NCBI RefSeq assembly: GCF_001571065.1
Contig: NZ_BCSW01000002.1
Span: forward strand, 62,001 to 126,000
Direction: 5' to 3'
From: Dietzia cinnamea NBRC 102147
GTDB lineage: Bacteria; Actinomycetota; Actinomycetes; Mycobacteriales; Mycobacteriaceae
Length of the DNA: 64,000 bases
Every line of letters starts with the position of its first letter. The first letter of the stretch is position 1. The position numbers were made by a program, and so were the translations under genes. Below are positions 28,099-37,679 of the stretch, piece by piece. The notes under the pieces are model-generated. The model was not told the origin of the DNA. It saw only the letters and a list, made by a program, of their open reading frames with translations, and ran no database searches.

Positions 28099-30678
28099 AT
28101 GGATCCCGCCGTGCCGCCCGCCGATCCCCAGCCCACGCCGTCGGCCATGCGCCGCGCCCTGCGCCGCGCCGCCGACGGCCTCACGCTCGACGTGACCGAG
28201 GCCGCGGTGCTGCTGGCCGCGCGGGGCGGGGACCTGGACCGCCTGATGGCCCTGGCCGCCGCGCGTCGGGACGCGCGTCTGGTCGACGAGGGACGCCCCG
28301 GCGTGGTGACCTACTCGCGCAAGGTCTTCGTCCCGCTCACCCGCCTGTGCCGGGACCGGTGTCACTACTGCACGTTCGTCACCGTGCCGGGCAAGCTCCG
28401 CGCGGCCGGACAGGGCATGTTCCTCGACCCCGATGAGGTCGTGGAGCTGTGCCGCCGCGGCGCGGAGGCCGGTTGCAAGGAGGCGCTGTTCACCCTGGGG
28501 GACCGGCCCGAGGAGCGGTGGCCCGAGGCGCGCGAGTGGCTCGAATCGCGCGGCTTCTCCTCCACGCTGGACTACGTGCGCGCCATGGCGATCCGCGTGC
28601 TCGAGGAGACCGGCCTGCTGCCGCACCTCAACCCCGGCGTCATGAGCTGGGCGGAGCTGTCGCGGCTCAAGCCCGTCGCGCCGTCGATGGGCATGATGCT
28701 CGAGACCACGGCGACCCGCCTGTTCACCACCCCGGGCGCCGCCCACCACGGCAGCCCCGACAAGGACCCGGCCGTGCGGCTGCGGACCCTCACCGATGCC
28801 GGCCGCCTCGCGGTGCCGTTCACCACGGGGATCCTCGTGGGGATCGGGGAGAACCGCACCGAGCGCGCCGAGAGCCTGCTGACGCTGGCCGGGCTCGCGC
28901 GCGAGTTCGGCCACCTGCAGGAGGTGATCGTCCAGAACTTCCGCGCCAAGCCCGACACCGCGATGCGCTCGGCCGACGACGCCGACCGGGACGAGTTCCT
29001 CGCCGCGATCGCCGTGGCGCGACTCGTGCTGGGGCCGCGCGTGGCCGTGCAGGCACCGCCCAACCTCGTCGACCGGGGTGACGTGCTGGCGCTGGTGGAC
29101 GCCGGGGTGGACGACCTGGGGGGCATTTCGCCCCTGACCCCTGACCACGTCAACCCCGAGCGGCCGTGGCCGCACCTGGACGAGCTCACCGCGGACCTCG
29201 CCGCGCGCGGGTGGACGCTCACCGAGCGCCTCACCGCCCATCCGCGCTACGTGGGCGGGGGAGACGCCTGGATCGACCCGCGGGTGGCGGGCCACGTCCG
29301 CGCCCTGGCCGACCCGGCCAGCGGGTTGGCCGTGTCGGGCGACGACGACGAGGTGGTGCAGCCGCAGGGACGGCCCTGGCAGGAGCCCGACGACGACTGG
29401 GACTCGAGCGGACGGACCGATCTGCACACGGCGATCGACTCCGAGGGCCGCAATACGGACACCCGGTCGGACATCGGCGAGGCCTTCGGCAACTGGGACG
29501 TCATCCGGGCCCGCGCGGCGGAGCTCGGGGCCGCGGCGCTGGTCCCCGAGCGGGCCGACGCCGAGGTCGTGGCCGCGCTGCGCGCCGCCGAGGCGGACCC
29601 CGCCGGCCTCACCGATGAGCAGTACCTCGCGCTGGCCACCGCCACCGGGGACGGCCTGGCGGCCGTCGCGGGGCTCGCCGACCGGATCCGCGCCGACGTG
29701 GTGGGGGACACCGTCACCTACGTGGTCAACCGGAACATCAACTTCTCCAATATCTGCTACACCGGCTGCCGGTTCTGCGCGTTCGCCCAGCGCAAGGGTG
29801 ATGCCGACGCGTTCTCGTTGTCCGCCGCCGAGGTCGCCGACCGGGCGTACGAGGCGTACGTCACCGGGGCGTCCGAGGTGTGCATGCAGGGTGGGATCGA
29901 CCCGGACCTGCCCGTGTCCGGCTACGCCGACCTCGTGCGCGCGGTCAAGGAGCGGGTGCCGTCGATGCACGTCCACGCCTTCAGCCCCATGGAGATCTCC
30001 AACGGCGCGTCGCGCTCCGGGGTCGGCGTACGCGAATGGCTCACCGAGCTGCGGGCCGCCGGTCTCGACACCATCCCGGGCACCGCCGCGGAGATCCTCG
30101 ACGACGAGGTCCGCTGGGTCCTCACCAAGGGCAAGCTGCCCGCCGCCGAGTGGATCGACATCGTCACCACCGCTCACGAGGTGGGCCTGCGCTCGAGCTC
30201 GACCATGATGTACGGCCACGTCGACACGCCCCGCCACTGGGTGGCGCACCTGCGGACCCTGCGTGGGATCCAGGAACGCACCGGCGGGTTCACGGAGTTC
30301 GTGCCGCTGCCCTTCGTGCACCGCAGCGCCCCGTTGTACCTCGCCGGGGCCGCCCGTCCCGGGCCGACGCGCGAGGAGAACGTGGCGGTGCACGCGTTGG
30401 CGCGGATCATGCTGCACGGGGCCATCGACCACGTGCAGACCAGCTGGGTCAAGCTCGGCGTGGCGGGCACGCGGACGATGCTGCGGTCGGGCGCCGACGA
30501 CCTGGGCGGCACCCTCATGGAGGAGACCATCTCGCGGATGGCGGGGGCGGAGAACGGCTCGGCCAAGTCGCCGGCGGAGATCGAGGAGATCGCCACCGGG
30601 ATCGGTCGCCCGGCCCGCCGGCGTGACACCCTGTACGGGCCCGCGCCGCGCCCCGTTCACGTGGCGGTCGTCACATAG
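28099..30678 (+). CDS. fbiC: FbiC, 7,8-didemethyl-8-hydroxy-5-deazariboflavin (Fo) synthase
   Basis: An 859-residue fusion of CofG and CofH. It makes Fo, the chromophore of coenzyme F420, from tyrosine and a flavin precursor. There are two radical-SAM modules: CRDRCHYC at residues 84-91 and CYTGCRFC at residues 553-560, each Cx3Cx2C for a [4Fe-4S] cluster. An acidic linker lies near residues 410-460. Length and order match actinobacterial FbiC. It lies downstream of mshB as in mycobacteria, but with the PH-domain pair in place of the PE gene. Confidence 0.97.
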   Translation: MDPAVPPADPQPTPSAMRRALRRAADGLTLDVTEAAVLLAARGGDLDRLMALAAARRDARLVDEGRPGVVTYSRKVFVPLTRLCRDRCHYCTFVTVPGKLRAAGQGMFLDPDEVVELCRRGAEAGCKEALFTLGDRPEERWPEAREWLESRGFSSTLDYVRAMAIRVLEETGLLPHLNPGVMSWAELSRLKPVAPSMGMMLETTATRLFTTPGAAHHGSPDKDPAVRLRTLTDAGRLAVPFTTGILVGIGENRTERAESLLTLAGLAREFGHLQEVIVQNFRAKPDTAMRSADDADRDEFLAAIAVARLVLGPRVAVQAPPNLVDRGDVLALVDAGVDDLGGISPLTPDHVNPERPWPHLDELTADLAARGWTLTERLTAHPRYVGGGDAWIDPRVAGHVRALADPASGLAVSGDDDEVVQPQGRPWQEPDDDWDSSGRTDLHTAIDSEGRNTDTRSDIGEAFGNWDVIRARAAELGAAALVPERADAEVVAALRAAEADPAGLTDEQYLALATATGDGLAAVAGLADRIRADVVGDTVTYVVNRNINFSNICYTGCRFCAFAQRKGDADAFSLSAAEVADRAYEAYVTGASEVCMQGGIDPDLPVSGYADLVRAVKERVPSMHVHAFSPMEISNGASRSGVGVREWLTELRAAGLDTIPGTAAEILDDEVRWVLTKGKLPAAEWIDIVTTAHEVGLRSSSTMMYGHVDTPRHWVAHLRTLRGIQERTGGFTEFVPLPFVHRSAPLYLAGAARPGPTREENVAVHALARIMLHGAIDHVQTSWVKLGVAGTRTMLRSGADDLGGTLMEETISRMAGAENGSAKSPAEIEEIATGIGRPARRRDTLYGPAPRPVHVAVVT

Positions 30679-30725
30679 CCGGAACCGCGCGTGGGGCGGC
30701 TTCGGCATCGGAGTGTGTCGTGGCA

Positions 30726-30731
30726 TACGAT
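30726..30731 (+). promoter_or_regulatory. candidate -10 hexamer for fdxC
   Basis: TACGAT lies 33 bases upstream of the GTG of fdxC, with a strong GAGGAAGG ribosome site between. No good -35 is seen. Confidence 0.35.
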
Positions 30732-30764
30732 GCTGGCCATACCGCTACGAGGAAGGTGGCTGAC

Positions 30765-31088
30765 GTGACCTACACGATCGCAGAGCCGTGCGTCGACGTG
30801 ATGGACAAGTCCTGCGTCGAGGAGTGTCCGGTCGACTGCATCTACGAGGGGGGACGGATGCTGTACATCCACCCCGACGAGTGTGTCGACTGCGGCGCGT
30901 GTGAGCCGGTCTGTCCCGTGGAGGCCATCTTCTACGAGGACGACGTCCCGGACGAGTGGACCGAGTACAACGCCGCGAACGCCGACTTCTTTGTCGAGCT
31001 GGGTTCGCCGGGCGGGGCGGCCAAGGTCGGCAAGGTCGACTACGACGTGCCGTTCATCAAGGCACTCCCGCCCATGAACCAGGAGTGA
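30765..31088 (+). CDS. fdxC: 7Fe ferredoxin FdxC
   Basis: A 107-residue ferredoxin with one [3Fe-4S] and one [4Fe-4S] cluster. Cys9, Cys17 and Cys50 match the 3Fe ligands, and Cys21, Cys40, Cys43 and Cys46 match the 4Fe ligands, in the same spacing as Azotobacter ferredoxin I. A 50-residue C-terminal extension follows (FVELGSPGGAAKVGK). GTG at MTYTIAEPC is set by GAGGAAGG about 7 bases upstream and by the family start. Probably co-transcribed with dapC, as in mycobacteria. Confidence 0.95.
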   Translation: MTYTIAEPCVDVMDKSCVEECPVDCIYEGGRMLYIHPDECVDCGACEPVCPVEAIFYEDDVPDEWTEYNAANADFFVELGSPGGAAKVGKVDYDVPFIKALPPMNQE

Positions 31089-31093
31089 ACCCG

Positions 31094-32206
31094 GTGGTGT
31101 CGCGCCCGGAGCGTCGACCGCCCGGGCGTGCGCTCCCGGTGTTCCCCTGGGACACCCTCGCCGAGGCGCGCTCCCGCGCGGCGGCTCACCCCGACGGGCT
31201 CGTCGACCTCACGGTCGGCACTCCCGTCGACCCGGTCGCCCCGGTCATCCGCGAGGCGCTCGCCGTCGACGCGGCCGAACCCGGTTATCCCACGACCGTC
31301 GGCACACCCGCACTGCGGCAGGCCGCCGTGGGCGCCCTCGCACGGCGCTACGGCGTCACCGGCCTGACGACCGACGCCGTCCTGCCCGCGATCGGCACCA
31401 AGGAGCTCATCGCCGGGCTTCCCTCACAACTCGGCCTGGGCCCGGGCCACACGGTCGTCGTGCCGGAGGTCGCCTACCCGACCTACGAGGTGGGGGCCCT
31501 GCTCACCGGGGCCACGGTCGTGCGCGCGGACTCGCTCACGCAACTCGGACCGTCGTCGCCGACGCTCCTGTACCTCAACTCGCCGTCCAACCCGAGCGGC
31601 AAGGTCCTCGGCGTGGACCATCTGCGCAAGGTCGTGGGCTGGGCACGCGACCGCGGTGTGATCGTCGCCTCCGACGAGTGCTACCTCGGCCTGGTGTGGG
31701 AGGGGGAGGCCCCCTCGATCCTCGACCCGCGCGTGTGCGACGGCGACCACACCGGGCTGCTGGCGCTGCACTCGCTGTCCAAGACCTCCAACCTGGCGTC
31801 CTACCGGGCCGGGTTCGTCGCCGGCGACCCCGCCCTGGTGGCGGAGCTGCTCGCGGTGCGCAAGCACTCCGGGCTGATGATGCCGCTGCCGGTGCAGTCC
31901 GCGATGGCGGTCGCCCTGACAGACGACACCCACGAGGACGAACAGCGCGAGCGGTACCGGGCCCGCCGGGCGCGTCTGCGGCCGGCGGTGGAGGCCGCGG
32001 GCTTCCGGATCGACCACTCCGAGGCCGGGCTCTACCTGTGGGCGACCCGCGACGAGCGCTGCCGGGACACGGTGGACTGGTTCGCTGAGCGCGGCGTGCT
32101 CGTGGCGCCGGGCGAATTCTACGGCCCCGCCGGTGCGCGGCACGTGCGCATCGCACTCACCGCCACAGACGCGACTGTCGACGAGGCCGTGCGCCGGCTG
32201 GCCTGA
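31094..32206 (+). CDS. dapC: N-succinyldiaminopimelate aminotransferase DapC
   Basis: A 370-residue class I/II PLP aminotransferase of the succinylase lysine/DAP pathway, acting on N-succinyl-2-amino-6-ketopimelate. The PLP lysine is in HSLSKTSNLASYRAGF near residue 235. Substrate and cofactor motifs include LYLNSPSNPSGKV and SDECYLGL. GTG at 31094 has AGGAG 8 bases upstream; GTG codons at 31085 (overlapping the fdxC stop) and 31097 are alternatives. Follows fdxC directly and ends at a strong hairpin shared with dapD. Confidence 0.92.
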   Translation: MVSRPERRPPGRALPVFPWDTLAEARSRAAAHPDGLVDLTVGTPVDPVAPVIREALAVDAAEPGYPTTVGTPALRQAAVGALARRYGVTGLTTDAVLPAIGTKELIAGLPSQLGLGPGHTVVVPEVAYPTYEVGALLTGATVVRADSLTQLGPSSPTLLYLNSPSNPSGKVLGVDHLRKVVGWARDRGVIVASDECYLGLVWEGEAPSILDPRVCDGDHTGLLALHSLSKTSNLASYRAGFVAGDPALVAELLAVRKHSGLMMPLPVQSAMAVALTDDTHEDEQRERYRARRARLRPAVEAAGFRIDHSEAGLYLWATRDERCRDTVDWFAERGVLVAPGEFYGPAGARHVRIALTATDATVDEAVRRLA

Positions 32207-32249
32207 CCGCCCGGCCCGGGCCCCCGCGTCCTGCACAGCACATCGAGAA

Positions 32250-32293
32250 GACGGCTCCGCACACATCGCCCGAGTGGGGTGTGCGGAGCCGTC
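32250..32293. terminator. bidirectional intrinsic terminator between dapC and dapD
   Basis: A perfect 15-bp stem (GACGGCTCCGCACAC / GTGTGCGGAGCCGTC) with a 14-nt loop lies between convergent dapC and dapD. It lacks a clear T tract on either side. Confidence 0.8.
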
Positions 32294-32314
32294 CTGTCGT
32301 TGCGGGACGCGTCT

Positions 32315-33283
32315 CTAGTCGTTGGCGTGCAGATCCGCGTTGAGCTCGACGCCCTCGCGCTTCCACGGAACGGCCTCGACCGCACCGGAGACGGAGTTGC
32401 GGCGGAACAGCAGGTTGTCCATCCCGGACAGCTGACCGGCCTTGACCGGCTCGCGCTCCGCCCAGGCCCCGGCGCGGACGTCTACCTTGGTGCCGGCGGT
32501 GACGTAGAGACCGGCCTCGACCACGCAGTCGTCACCGAGCGAGATGCCGACGCCCGAGTTGGCGCCGAGGAGGCAGCGCTCGCCGATCGAGATGGTCTCC
32601 TTGCCGCCCCCGGAAAGGGTGCCCATGATGGAGGCCCCGCCGCCCACGTCGGAGTCCGCTCCGACGACGACGCCCGCGGAGATGCGGCCCTCGACCATCG
32701 ACGCGCCCAACGTCCCGGCGTTGAAGTTGACGAAGCCCTCGTGCATGACGGTGGTGCCCTCGGCCAGGTGCGCGCCGAGGCGGACGCGATCGGCGTCGGC
32801 GATCCGAACGCCCGACGGGACCACGTAGTCCACCATGCGCGGGAACTTGTCCACTCCGTACACGGTCACCGGGCCGCGGGCGCGGAGCCTGGCCCGGACC
32901 GACTCGAAGCCCGGGACGGCGCAGGGGCCGAAGTTCGTCCACACGACGTTGGTGAGCTTTCCGAACAGGCCGTCCATGTTCGCGAAGTGCGGTCGGATGA
33001 GGCGATGGCTGATCAGGTGGAGGCGTAGGTAGGCGTCGTAGGCGTCTGCCGGTGGTTCGGTGAGGTCGGAGATCTCGACCCGCACGGCCACCCGCTCGAC
33101 CCCGCGGTCCTCGTCCGGCCCGGTCAGGGACGCGAGCTCGGCGGGCACCTCGTCGCCGGACAGGACGGCGTGACCGCTCGAGGAGGCGGCGCCCAGCTCC
33201 GGTTCGGGGTACCACACGTCGAGGACGGTGTGGTCGGACGTCAGGGTGGCGATTCCGGTGGCCACGGCTCCATGTGCACTCAT
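32315..33283 (-). CDS. dapD: 2,3,4,5-tetrahydrodipicolinate N-succinyltransferase DapD (actinobacterial type)
   Basis: A 322-residue succinyltransferase, the first committed step of the succinylase DAP branch. The C-terminal half is a left-handed beta-helix of hexapeptide repeats ([32 protein letters not shown]). The N-terminal half matches the actinobacterial form ([19 protein letters not shown]). Length fits M. tuberculosis DapD. ATG lies 7 nt after TAGCAT (leaderless). It is divergent from dapE. Confidence 0.95.
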   Translation of the reverse strand: MSAHGAVATGIATLTSDHTVLDVWYPEPELGAASSSGHAVLSGDEVPAELASLTGPDEDRGVERVAVRVEISDLTEPPADAYDAYLRLHLISHRLIRPHFANMDGLFGKLTNVVWTNFGPCAVPGFESVRARLRARGPVTVYGVDKFPRMVDYVVPSGVRIADADRVRLGAHLAEGTTVMHEGFVNFNAGTLGASMVEGRISAGVVVGADSDVGGGASIMGTLSGGGKETISIGERCLLGANSGVGISLGDDCVVEAGLYVTAGTKVDVRAGAWAEREPVKAGQLSGMDNLLFRRNSVSGAVEAVPWKREGVELNADLHAND

Positions 33284-33290
33284 GGCCCCG

Positions 33291-33296
33291 ATGCTA
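33291..33296 (-). promoter_or_regulatory. -10 hexamer for dapD (leaderless)
   Basis: TAGCAT on the minus strand lies 7 nt before the dapD ATG; no ribosome site is present. Confidence 0.55.
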
Positions 33297-33353
33297 GCGG
33301 TCCGCCCGGACGCACACCGGTCACGGTCGAGTCGCACACCGGGCCAGGGCAAC

Positions 33354-33359
33354 TAGGGT
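33354..33359 (+). promoter_or_regulatory. -10 hexamer for dapE (leaderless)
   Basis: TAGGGT ends 7 nt before the GTG at 33367 and supports that start over the in-frame GTG at 33358. Confidence 0.5.
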
Positions 33360-33366
33360 GGAGACC

Positions 33367-34536
33367 GTGACCGCCGCCCTCGATCTGACCGCCGACCCGG
33401 TCGACCTCACCCGTGCCCTGGTCGACATCCCCAGCCCCTCGCGGCAGGAGGACGCGATCGCCACGGCCGTACACGCCGCGCTCGAGTCGACCGTCGCGGC
33501 CTTCACCGGCCCGGCCGCGGGGCGGACGGAGGTGATCCGCGACGGCAACCGGGTCCTCGCCCGGACCCGACGCGGGCTGCCGGGCCGGGCCGTGCTGGCC
33601 GGGCACCTCGACACGGTGCCGCTCGCCGACAACGTCCCCTGCCGGGTCACCAGCGAGGCCGACGAGCAGATCCTGCACGGCTGCGGGACGGTCGACATGA
33701 AATCCGGGGACGCGGTGTTCCTCCACCTCTTCGCTCTCCTGGCGGACAGCGAGGACCTGGTCCACGACCTCACCCTCGTGCTCTACGACTGCGAGGAGAT
33801 CGAGGCGACGGCCAACGGCCTCGGTCACCTGGAGCGCAGCCACCGCGACTGGCTGGTCGGTGACGTCGCGATCCTCGGTGAGCCCACCGGCGGACTGATC
33901 GAGGCCGGGTGTCAGGGGACCCTGCGGATCCGGGTCCACGCCCGCGGTGTGCGCGCACACTCGGCGCGCAGCTGGCTCGGCGACAACGCGGTGCACCGCC
34001 TCGCGCCGGTGCTCGGGGCGCTCGCGGCCTACGAGGCCCGGTCGGTGGACATCGACGGCTGCGTCTATCGCGAGGGGTTGCAGGCGGTGCGGATGTCGGC
34101 GGGAGTCGCCGGCAACACCGTGCCGGACGAGGCGTGGCTCGACGTCAACTTCCGTTCGGCCCCGGACCGGGACACGGACGCCGCCCTCGCGCACGCGCTC
34201 GACGCCCTCGGACTCGCCGGGCTCCCCCGGGTGGAGACCGGCGAGGTCCCGCCGACCGAACCGGGGCTGTACTGGGAGTTGACCGACCTGTCCCCGGGCG
34301 CGCTGCCCGGGCTGAGCGCCCCCGCGGCGGCGGACCTCGTCCGCGCGGCCGGCGGGCGGGTCCGCGCCAAGTACGGCTGGACCGACGTGTCCCGGTTCGC
34401 CGCACTGGGGATCCCCGCGGTCAACCTCGGACCCGGCGACCCCGGACTGGCGCACAAGCGCGATGAGCACTGTCCCGCCGTCCAGATCACCGAGGTGACC
34501 CGGACTCTGCGCGACTACCTCACCACCCCGGGCTGA
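33367..34536 (+). CDS. dapE: succinyl-diaminopimelate desuccinylase DapE
   Basis: A 389-residue M20-type two-zinc amidase that frees LL-diaminopimelate from its succinyl group. Metal motifs are [11 protein letters not shown] near residue 78, [13 protein letters not shown] near residue 102 and YDCEEIEAT with the catalytic Glu near residue 141. The last ligand is in AHKRDEHCP near residue 364. It is the actinobacterial DapE subfamily. With dapC and dapD it gives three of the succinylase-branch enzymes in 3.5 kb; dapF and dapA/B are not in the window. Confidence 0.94.
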   Translation: MTAALDLTADPVDLTRALVDIPSPSRQEDAIATAVHAALESTVAAFTGPAAGRTEVIRDGNRVLARTRRGLPGRAVLAGHLDTVPLADNVPCRVTSEADEQILHGCGTVDMKSGDAVFLHLFALLADSEDLVHDLTLVLYDCEEIEATANGLGHLERSHRDWLVGDVAILGEPTGGLIEAGCQGTLRIRVHARGVRAHSARSWLGDNAVHRLAPVLGALAAYEARSVDIDGCVYREGLQAVRMSAGVAGNTVPDEAWLDVNFRSAPDRDTDAALAHALDALGLAGLPRVETGEVPPTEPGLYWELTDLSPGALPGLSAPAAADLVRAAGGRVRAKYGWTDVSRFAALGIPAVNLGPGDPGLAHKRDEHCPAVQITEVTRTLRDYLTTPG

Positions 34537-34613
34537 GACGGCGCCGGGCCCCGCCCGAGCCAGGGTCCCGCGCCGCCGCCCGACTCACCAGAGCACAGAA
34601 GGAGACACGGCCC

Positions 34614-35414
34614 ATGGCCCCCAACGACCCGGTCCACATGCGTGGACCCGTCCTCGTCCGTCGAGAGAAGGACGGCGAGCGCACGACCACAGACCAGCGA
34701 CTGTTGGACAAGAACCAGGACACCGACTGGCTGCACACCGACCCGTGGCGGGTCCTGCGCATCCAGAGCGAGTTCGTCAACGGCTTCGGCGCCCTGGCGG
34801 AGTTGAGGGACGCGGTCAGCGTGTTCGGTTCGGCCCGCACCCGGCCCGGTGACCCCGCCTACGAGCAGGCGGTGGAACTGGGCCGCGCATTGTCCGAGGC
34901 GGGCTACGCGGTGGTGACCGGCGGCGGCCCGGGCCAGATGGAGGCGGCCAACAAGGGCGCGTGGGAGGCCGACGGTCAGTCGGTCGGACTGGGTATCGAG
35001 CTCCCCCACGAGCAGGGCATGAACCGGTGGGTCGACCTCGGTCTGCACTTCCGGTACTTCTTCATCCGCAAGACGATGTTCGTCAAGTACACGCAGGCGT
35101 TCGTGTGTACGCCGGGCGGATTCGGCACCCTCGACGAGTTCTTCGAGGCCATCACCCTGGTCCAGACGGACAAGATCACCCGGTTTCCGATCGTGTTGTT
35201 GGGCGTGGACTTCTGGTCCCCTCTCGTGGACTGGATCCGCGGCACGCTGGCCGAACAGGGCATGATCTCGGCGTCCGACCTCGAGCTGTTCCTCGTGACC
35301 GACTCGGTGCCCGAGGCGGTGGAGTTCATCCGCGAGGCGCACCACCGCGCCGCACTGACGTCCGAGCAGCGGGAGGACCTCATCGGCGAGGAGCACCGCG
35401 GGGTCGAGCGCTGA
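34614..35414 (+). CDS. LOG family protein (TIGR00730), longer paralogue
   Basis: A 266-residue Rossmann-like LOG protein. The motifs GGGPGQMEAANKGA near residue 103 and PGGFGTLDEFFE near residue 166 contain the Arg/Glu catalytic surroundings of phosphoribohydrolases that free cytokinin bases from their ribotides. In M. tuberculosis the LOG protein Rv1205 sits at this place. A polar N-terminal extension of about 60 residues precedes the core. AAGGAG precedes the ATG. Followed by a second LOG gene that overlaps it by one base. Confidence 0.88.
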   Translation: MAPNDPVHMRGPVLVRREKDGERTTTDQRLLDKNQDTDWLHTDPWRVLRIQSEFVNGFGALAELRDAVSVFGSARTRPGDPAYEQAVELGRALSEAGYAVVTGGGPGQMEAANKGAWEADGQSVGLGIELPHEQGMNRWVDLGLHFRYFFIRKTMFVKYTQAFVCTPGGFGTLDEFFEAITLVQTDKITRFPIVLLGVDFWSPLVDWIRGTLAEQGMISASDLELFLVTDSVPEAVEFIREAHHRAALTSEQREDLIGEEHRGVER

Positions 35415-35968
35415 TGGCGCCGGTCCCGAACCGTCGGGTGTGCGTCTACTGCGCGTCCTCGACCTACGACCCGCGCCTGCTCGAGATCGCGACCGAGGTG
35501 GGCGACGCGATCGCCCGCCGGGGCTGGTCGCTGGTCTCGGGCGGTGGCAACGTCTCCATGATGGGCGCGCTGGCCGAGGCGGCCCGCGGGGGCGGCGCCC
35601 GGACGGTCGGGGTGATCCCCGAGGGGCTGCGGGTGCGGGAGGTCGCCGACACGGCGGCCGACGAGCTCGTCGTCGTCACCACCATGCGTGAACGCAAGCG
35701 GGAGATGGAGGAGCGCTCGGACGCGTTCCTCACGTTGCCCGGGGGGATCGGGACCATGGAGGAGATGTTCGAGATGTGGACCTCGGCCTCGCTGGGGTTC
35801 CACCACAAGCCGGTCGTGCTCTACGACCCCATCGGGTTCTACCGCCCGCTCCTCGACTGGGTCGACGGGCTGGCGGAGGCCGGGCTGGTCAAGCCGGCGG
35901 CGCTGGACCGCCTGGTGGTGCGCGACGATCTCGACGCTGCCCTCGACGCCTGTGGAGGGCGCAGGTGA
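35414..35968 (+). CDS. LOG family protein (TIGR00730), short form
   Basis: A 184-residue LOG protein with the core motifs VYCASSTYDPR, SGGGNVSMMG and LPGGIGTMEEMFE. It is the canonical short type (cytokinin riboside 5'-monophosphate phosphoribohydrolase). Its ATG shares one base with the stop of the longer LOG gene (TGATG) and its stop overlaps the folP2 GTG, so all three are likely one translationally coupled unit. The two LOGs may have different nucleotide substrates. Confidence 0.9.
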   Translation: MAPVPNRRVCVYCASSTYDPRLLEIATEVGDAIARRGWSLVSGGGNVSMMGALAEAARGGGARTVGVIPEGLRVREVADTAADELVVVTTMRERKREMEERSDAFLTLPGGIGTMEEMFEMWTSASLGFHHKPVVLYDPIGFYRPLLDWVDGLAEAGLVKPAALDRLVVRDDLDAALDACGGRR

Positions 35969-36909
35969 CCACGCCCGGCGACTCGCCCGCCACCCAGCCC
36001 GCCAACCAGCCCGCCACCCAGCCGGGCCCCGCTCCCCGGCCGGTCGTGGCACCCACTCTGTGCGGTCGGCCGGTGCCGGTGGACCGCCCCCTGGTCATGG
36101 CGATCGTCAACCGCACCCCCGACTCGTTCTACGACCGCGGCGCGACGTTCACCGATCCCGCGGCGATGCGCCGCGTCGACGAGGTCGTGGCGGCGGGGGC
36201 CGACGTCCTCGACATCGGCGGCGTCAAGGCCGGGCCGGGGGACCTCGTCGACGTCGACGAGGAGACCCGCCGGGTCGTACCGTTCGTCGAGGCGGTGCGC
36301 GGGCGGCACCCGGACGTGCTCATCTCGGTGGACACATGGCGCGGTGAGGTGGCGCGGCGCGCGCTCGCGGCCGGGGCGGACGTGGTCAACGACACGTGGG
36401 CGGGCCACGACCCCGGGGTGCTCACCGCGGCCGGGGAGGCCGGCGCGGGCTTCGTGTGCTCGCACACCGGAGGCGCGGTGCCGCGGACGCGCCCGTTCCG
36501 GGTGGGGTACGCCGACGTGGTCCGTGACGTCGTCGAGGAGCTCACGTCCGCGGCCGAGCGGGCGCTGGCCGCGGGGGTGCCGGCCGACGGCGTCCTCATC
36601 GACCCGACCCACGATTTCGGCAAGAACACCTTCCACGGGCTCGAACTGCTCAGGCGGATGGACGAGATCGTGGCGGTGGGATACCCGGTGCTCATGGCCC
36701 TGAGCAACAAGGACTTCATCGGCGAGACCCTGGACGCCGGGGTGGACGACCGCGCGGAGGGCACGCTGGCGGCCACGTCGGTCGCCGCCTACCTCGGCGC
36801 ACGGGTGTTCCGCACGCACGACGTGCCGGGCACGCTGCGCGCCCTGGAGATGGTCGCGTCGATCGTGGGCACCCGCCGACCTGCGCGGACTGTACGCGGT
36901 CTGGCCTGA
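35965..36909 (+). CDS. folP2: dihydropteroate synthase homologue FolP2 (atypical motifs)
   Basis: A 314-residue TIM-barrel protein of the DHPS family. Canonical motifs are altered: MAIVNRTPDSFYD where TPDSFSDGG is usual, DIGGVKAGPG where DIGGESTRPG is usual, DPTHDFGKN for DPGxGFxK, and MALSNKDFIGE for SRKxFIG. The paralogue FolP2 of M. leprae was reported not to act as DHPS, and it carries similar changes. The N-terminus is a 25-residue Thr/Gln/Pro repeat (ATQPANQPATQP). GTG start overlaps the LOG stop. The mycobacterial neighbour gpgS does not follow here. The true reaction is not known. Confidence 0.87.
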   Translation: MTTPGDSPATQPANQPATQPGPAPRPVVAPTLCGRPVPVDRPLVMAIVNRTPDSFYDRGATFTDPAAMRRVDEVVAAGADVLDIGGVKAGPGDLVDVDEETRRVVPFVEAVRGRHPDVLISVDTWRGEVARRALAAGADVVNDTWAGHDPGVLTAAGEAGAGFVCSHTGGAVPRTRPFRVGYADVVRDVVEELTSAAERALAAGVPADGVLIDPTHDFGKNTFHGLELLRRMDEIVAVGYPVLMALSNKDFIGETLDAGVDDRAEGTLAATSVAAYLGARVFRTHDVPGTLRALEMVASIVGTRRPARTVRGLA

Positions 36910-36959
36910 CCCGTGTGGGAGACTGGGCGCGGCGGTCGTCACTACAGGAGGGGAGCGCG

Positions 36960-37343
36960 ATGCTCACCATCGTCGTCTACGTGGTCGTGACGCTGATCGT
37001 GGCCTCGGGCCTGTTCGCGCTGTCGCTGCTGGTGTTCGGGCGTTCGGAGTTGCTGCCCGCAGTGGAGGCGGGCCACACCGTCACCCGCCTGCCGCAGGGC
37101 CCGCTGTCCGGGGATGATATCCGGGCGGTACGCCTCGGGGTGTCCGCGCGCGGGTACACGATGGCCGAGGTCGACTGGACCCTGGAGCAGGCCGCGCTGG
37201 AGATCGACAGGTTGCGGGCGCGGCTCGGGGAGACCGCCGTCGGTGACGGCGCGCCCGTCGGGGCGGACGGCGGCGCGGTCGGCGGGGTGCGTGGTGCGGA
37301 CGGTCGGTCTGCTACGACGTCCGAGTCGGGCCGGACGCGCTAG
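36960..37343 (+). CDS. DivIVA-like short membrane protein (Rv1209-like)
   Basis: A 127-residue protein with one N-terminal helix (IVVYVVVTLIVASGLFAL) and a short DivIVA-type motif GYTMAEVDWTLEQAALEI near residue 67 that predicts a coiled coil. A Gly/Ala/Asp-rich tail follows. AGGAGGGG precedes the ATG. It sits after folP2 and before the DUF3117 gene, as Rv1209 does relative to Rv1211. A role at the membrane in growth or division is inferred from DivIVA. Confidence 0.8.
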   Translation: MLTIVVYVVVTLIVASGLFALSLLVFGRSELLPAVEAGHTVTRLPQGPLSGDDIRAVRLGVSARGYTMAEVDWTLEQAALEIDRLRARLGETAVGDGAPVGADGGAVGGVRGADGRSATTSESGRTR

Positions 37344-37347
37344 AATC
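37342..37347 (+). promoter_or_regulatory. candidate -10 hexamer for DUF3117 gene
   Basis: TAGAAT overlaps the upstream stop codon and lies about 87 bases before the DUF3117 ATG. No clear -35 was found. Confidence 0.35.
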
Positions 37348-37434
37348 TGTTGTATCCACTGGAGCAGTACCGATCGTGGGCACGGGCGCCCGGCAGGGCG
37401 CGCCCCGCGGACTAGGACGAAGGGAATCGACCTG

Positions 37435-37602
37435 ATGGCGGCTATGAAGCCCAGGACCGGTGACGGACCGATGGAAGCGGCCAAGGAGGGCCGCGGGATC
37501 GTCATGCGCGTCCCTCTCGAGGGCGGCGGTCGACTGGTCGTCGAGCTGACCCCCGATGAGGCCAAGTCGCTCGGCGAGGAGCTGACGCAGGCCACCTCTT
37601 GA
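37435..37602 (+). CDS. DUF3117 family small protein (Rv1211-like)
   Basis: A 55-residue protein with the family core MKPRTGDGPMEAAKEGRGIV and VELTPDEAKSLGEEL. It is conserved across Actinobacteria with no known role. AAGGGAA lies about 8 bases before the ATG. It is followed by a 10-bp hairpin terminator. The family is certain from its near-invariant sequence. Confidence 0.93.
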   Translation: MAAMKPRTGDGPMEAAKEGRGIVMRVPLEGGGRLVVELTPDEAKSLGEELTQATS

Positions 37603-37622
37603 TCGATCGTCCCACCGATGCC

Positions 37623-37652
37623 GGCGCATCCGACCCTTGTGGCGGATGCGCC
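37623..37652 (+). terminator. hairpin terminator after DUF3117 gene
   Basis: A perfect 10-bp stem (GGCGCATCCG / CGGATGCGCC) with a 10-nt loop starts 20 bases after the stop. There is no T tract, which is common in high-G+C actinobacteria. Confidence 0.7.
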
Positions 37653-37679
37653 GACTCATGTCACCGGAAGGTACCGCCG

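Noticed and set aside
27853-30726. Long minus-strand frame (957 codons) opposite fbiC
   Set aside because: Antisense shadow of FbiC, which has both radical-SAM motifs. No ribosome site or domain.
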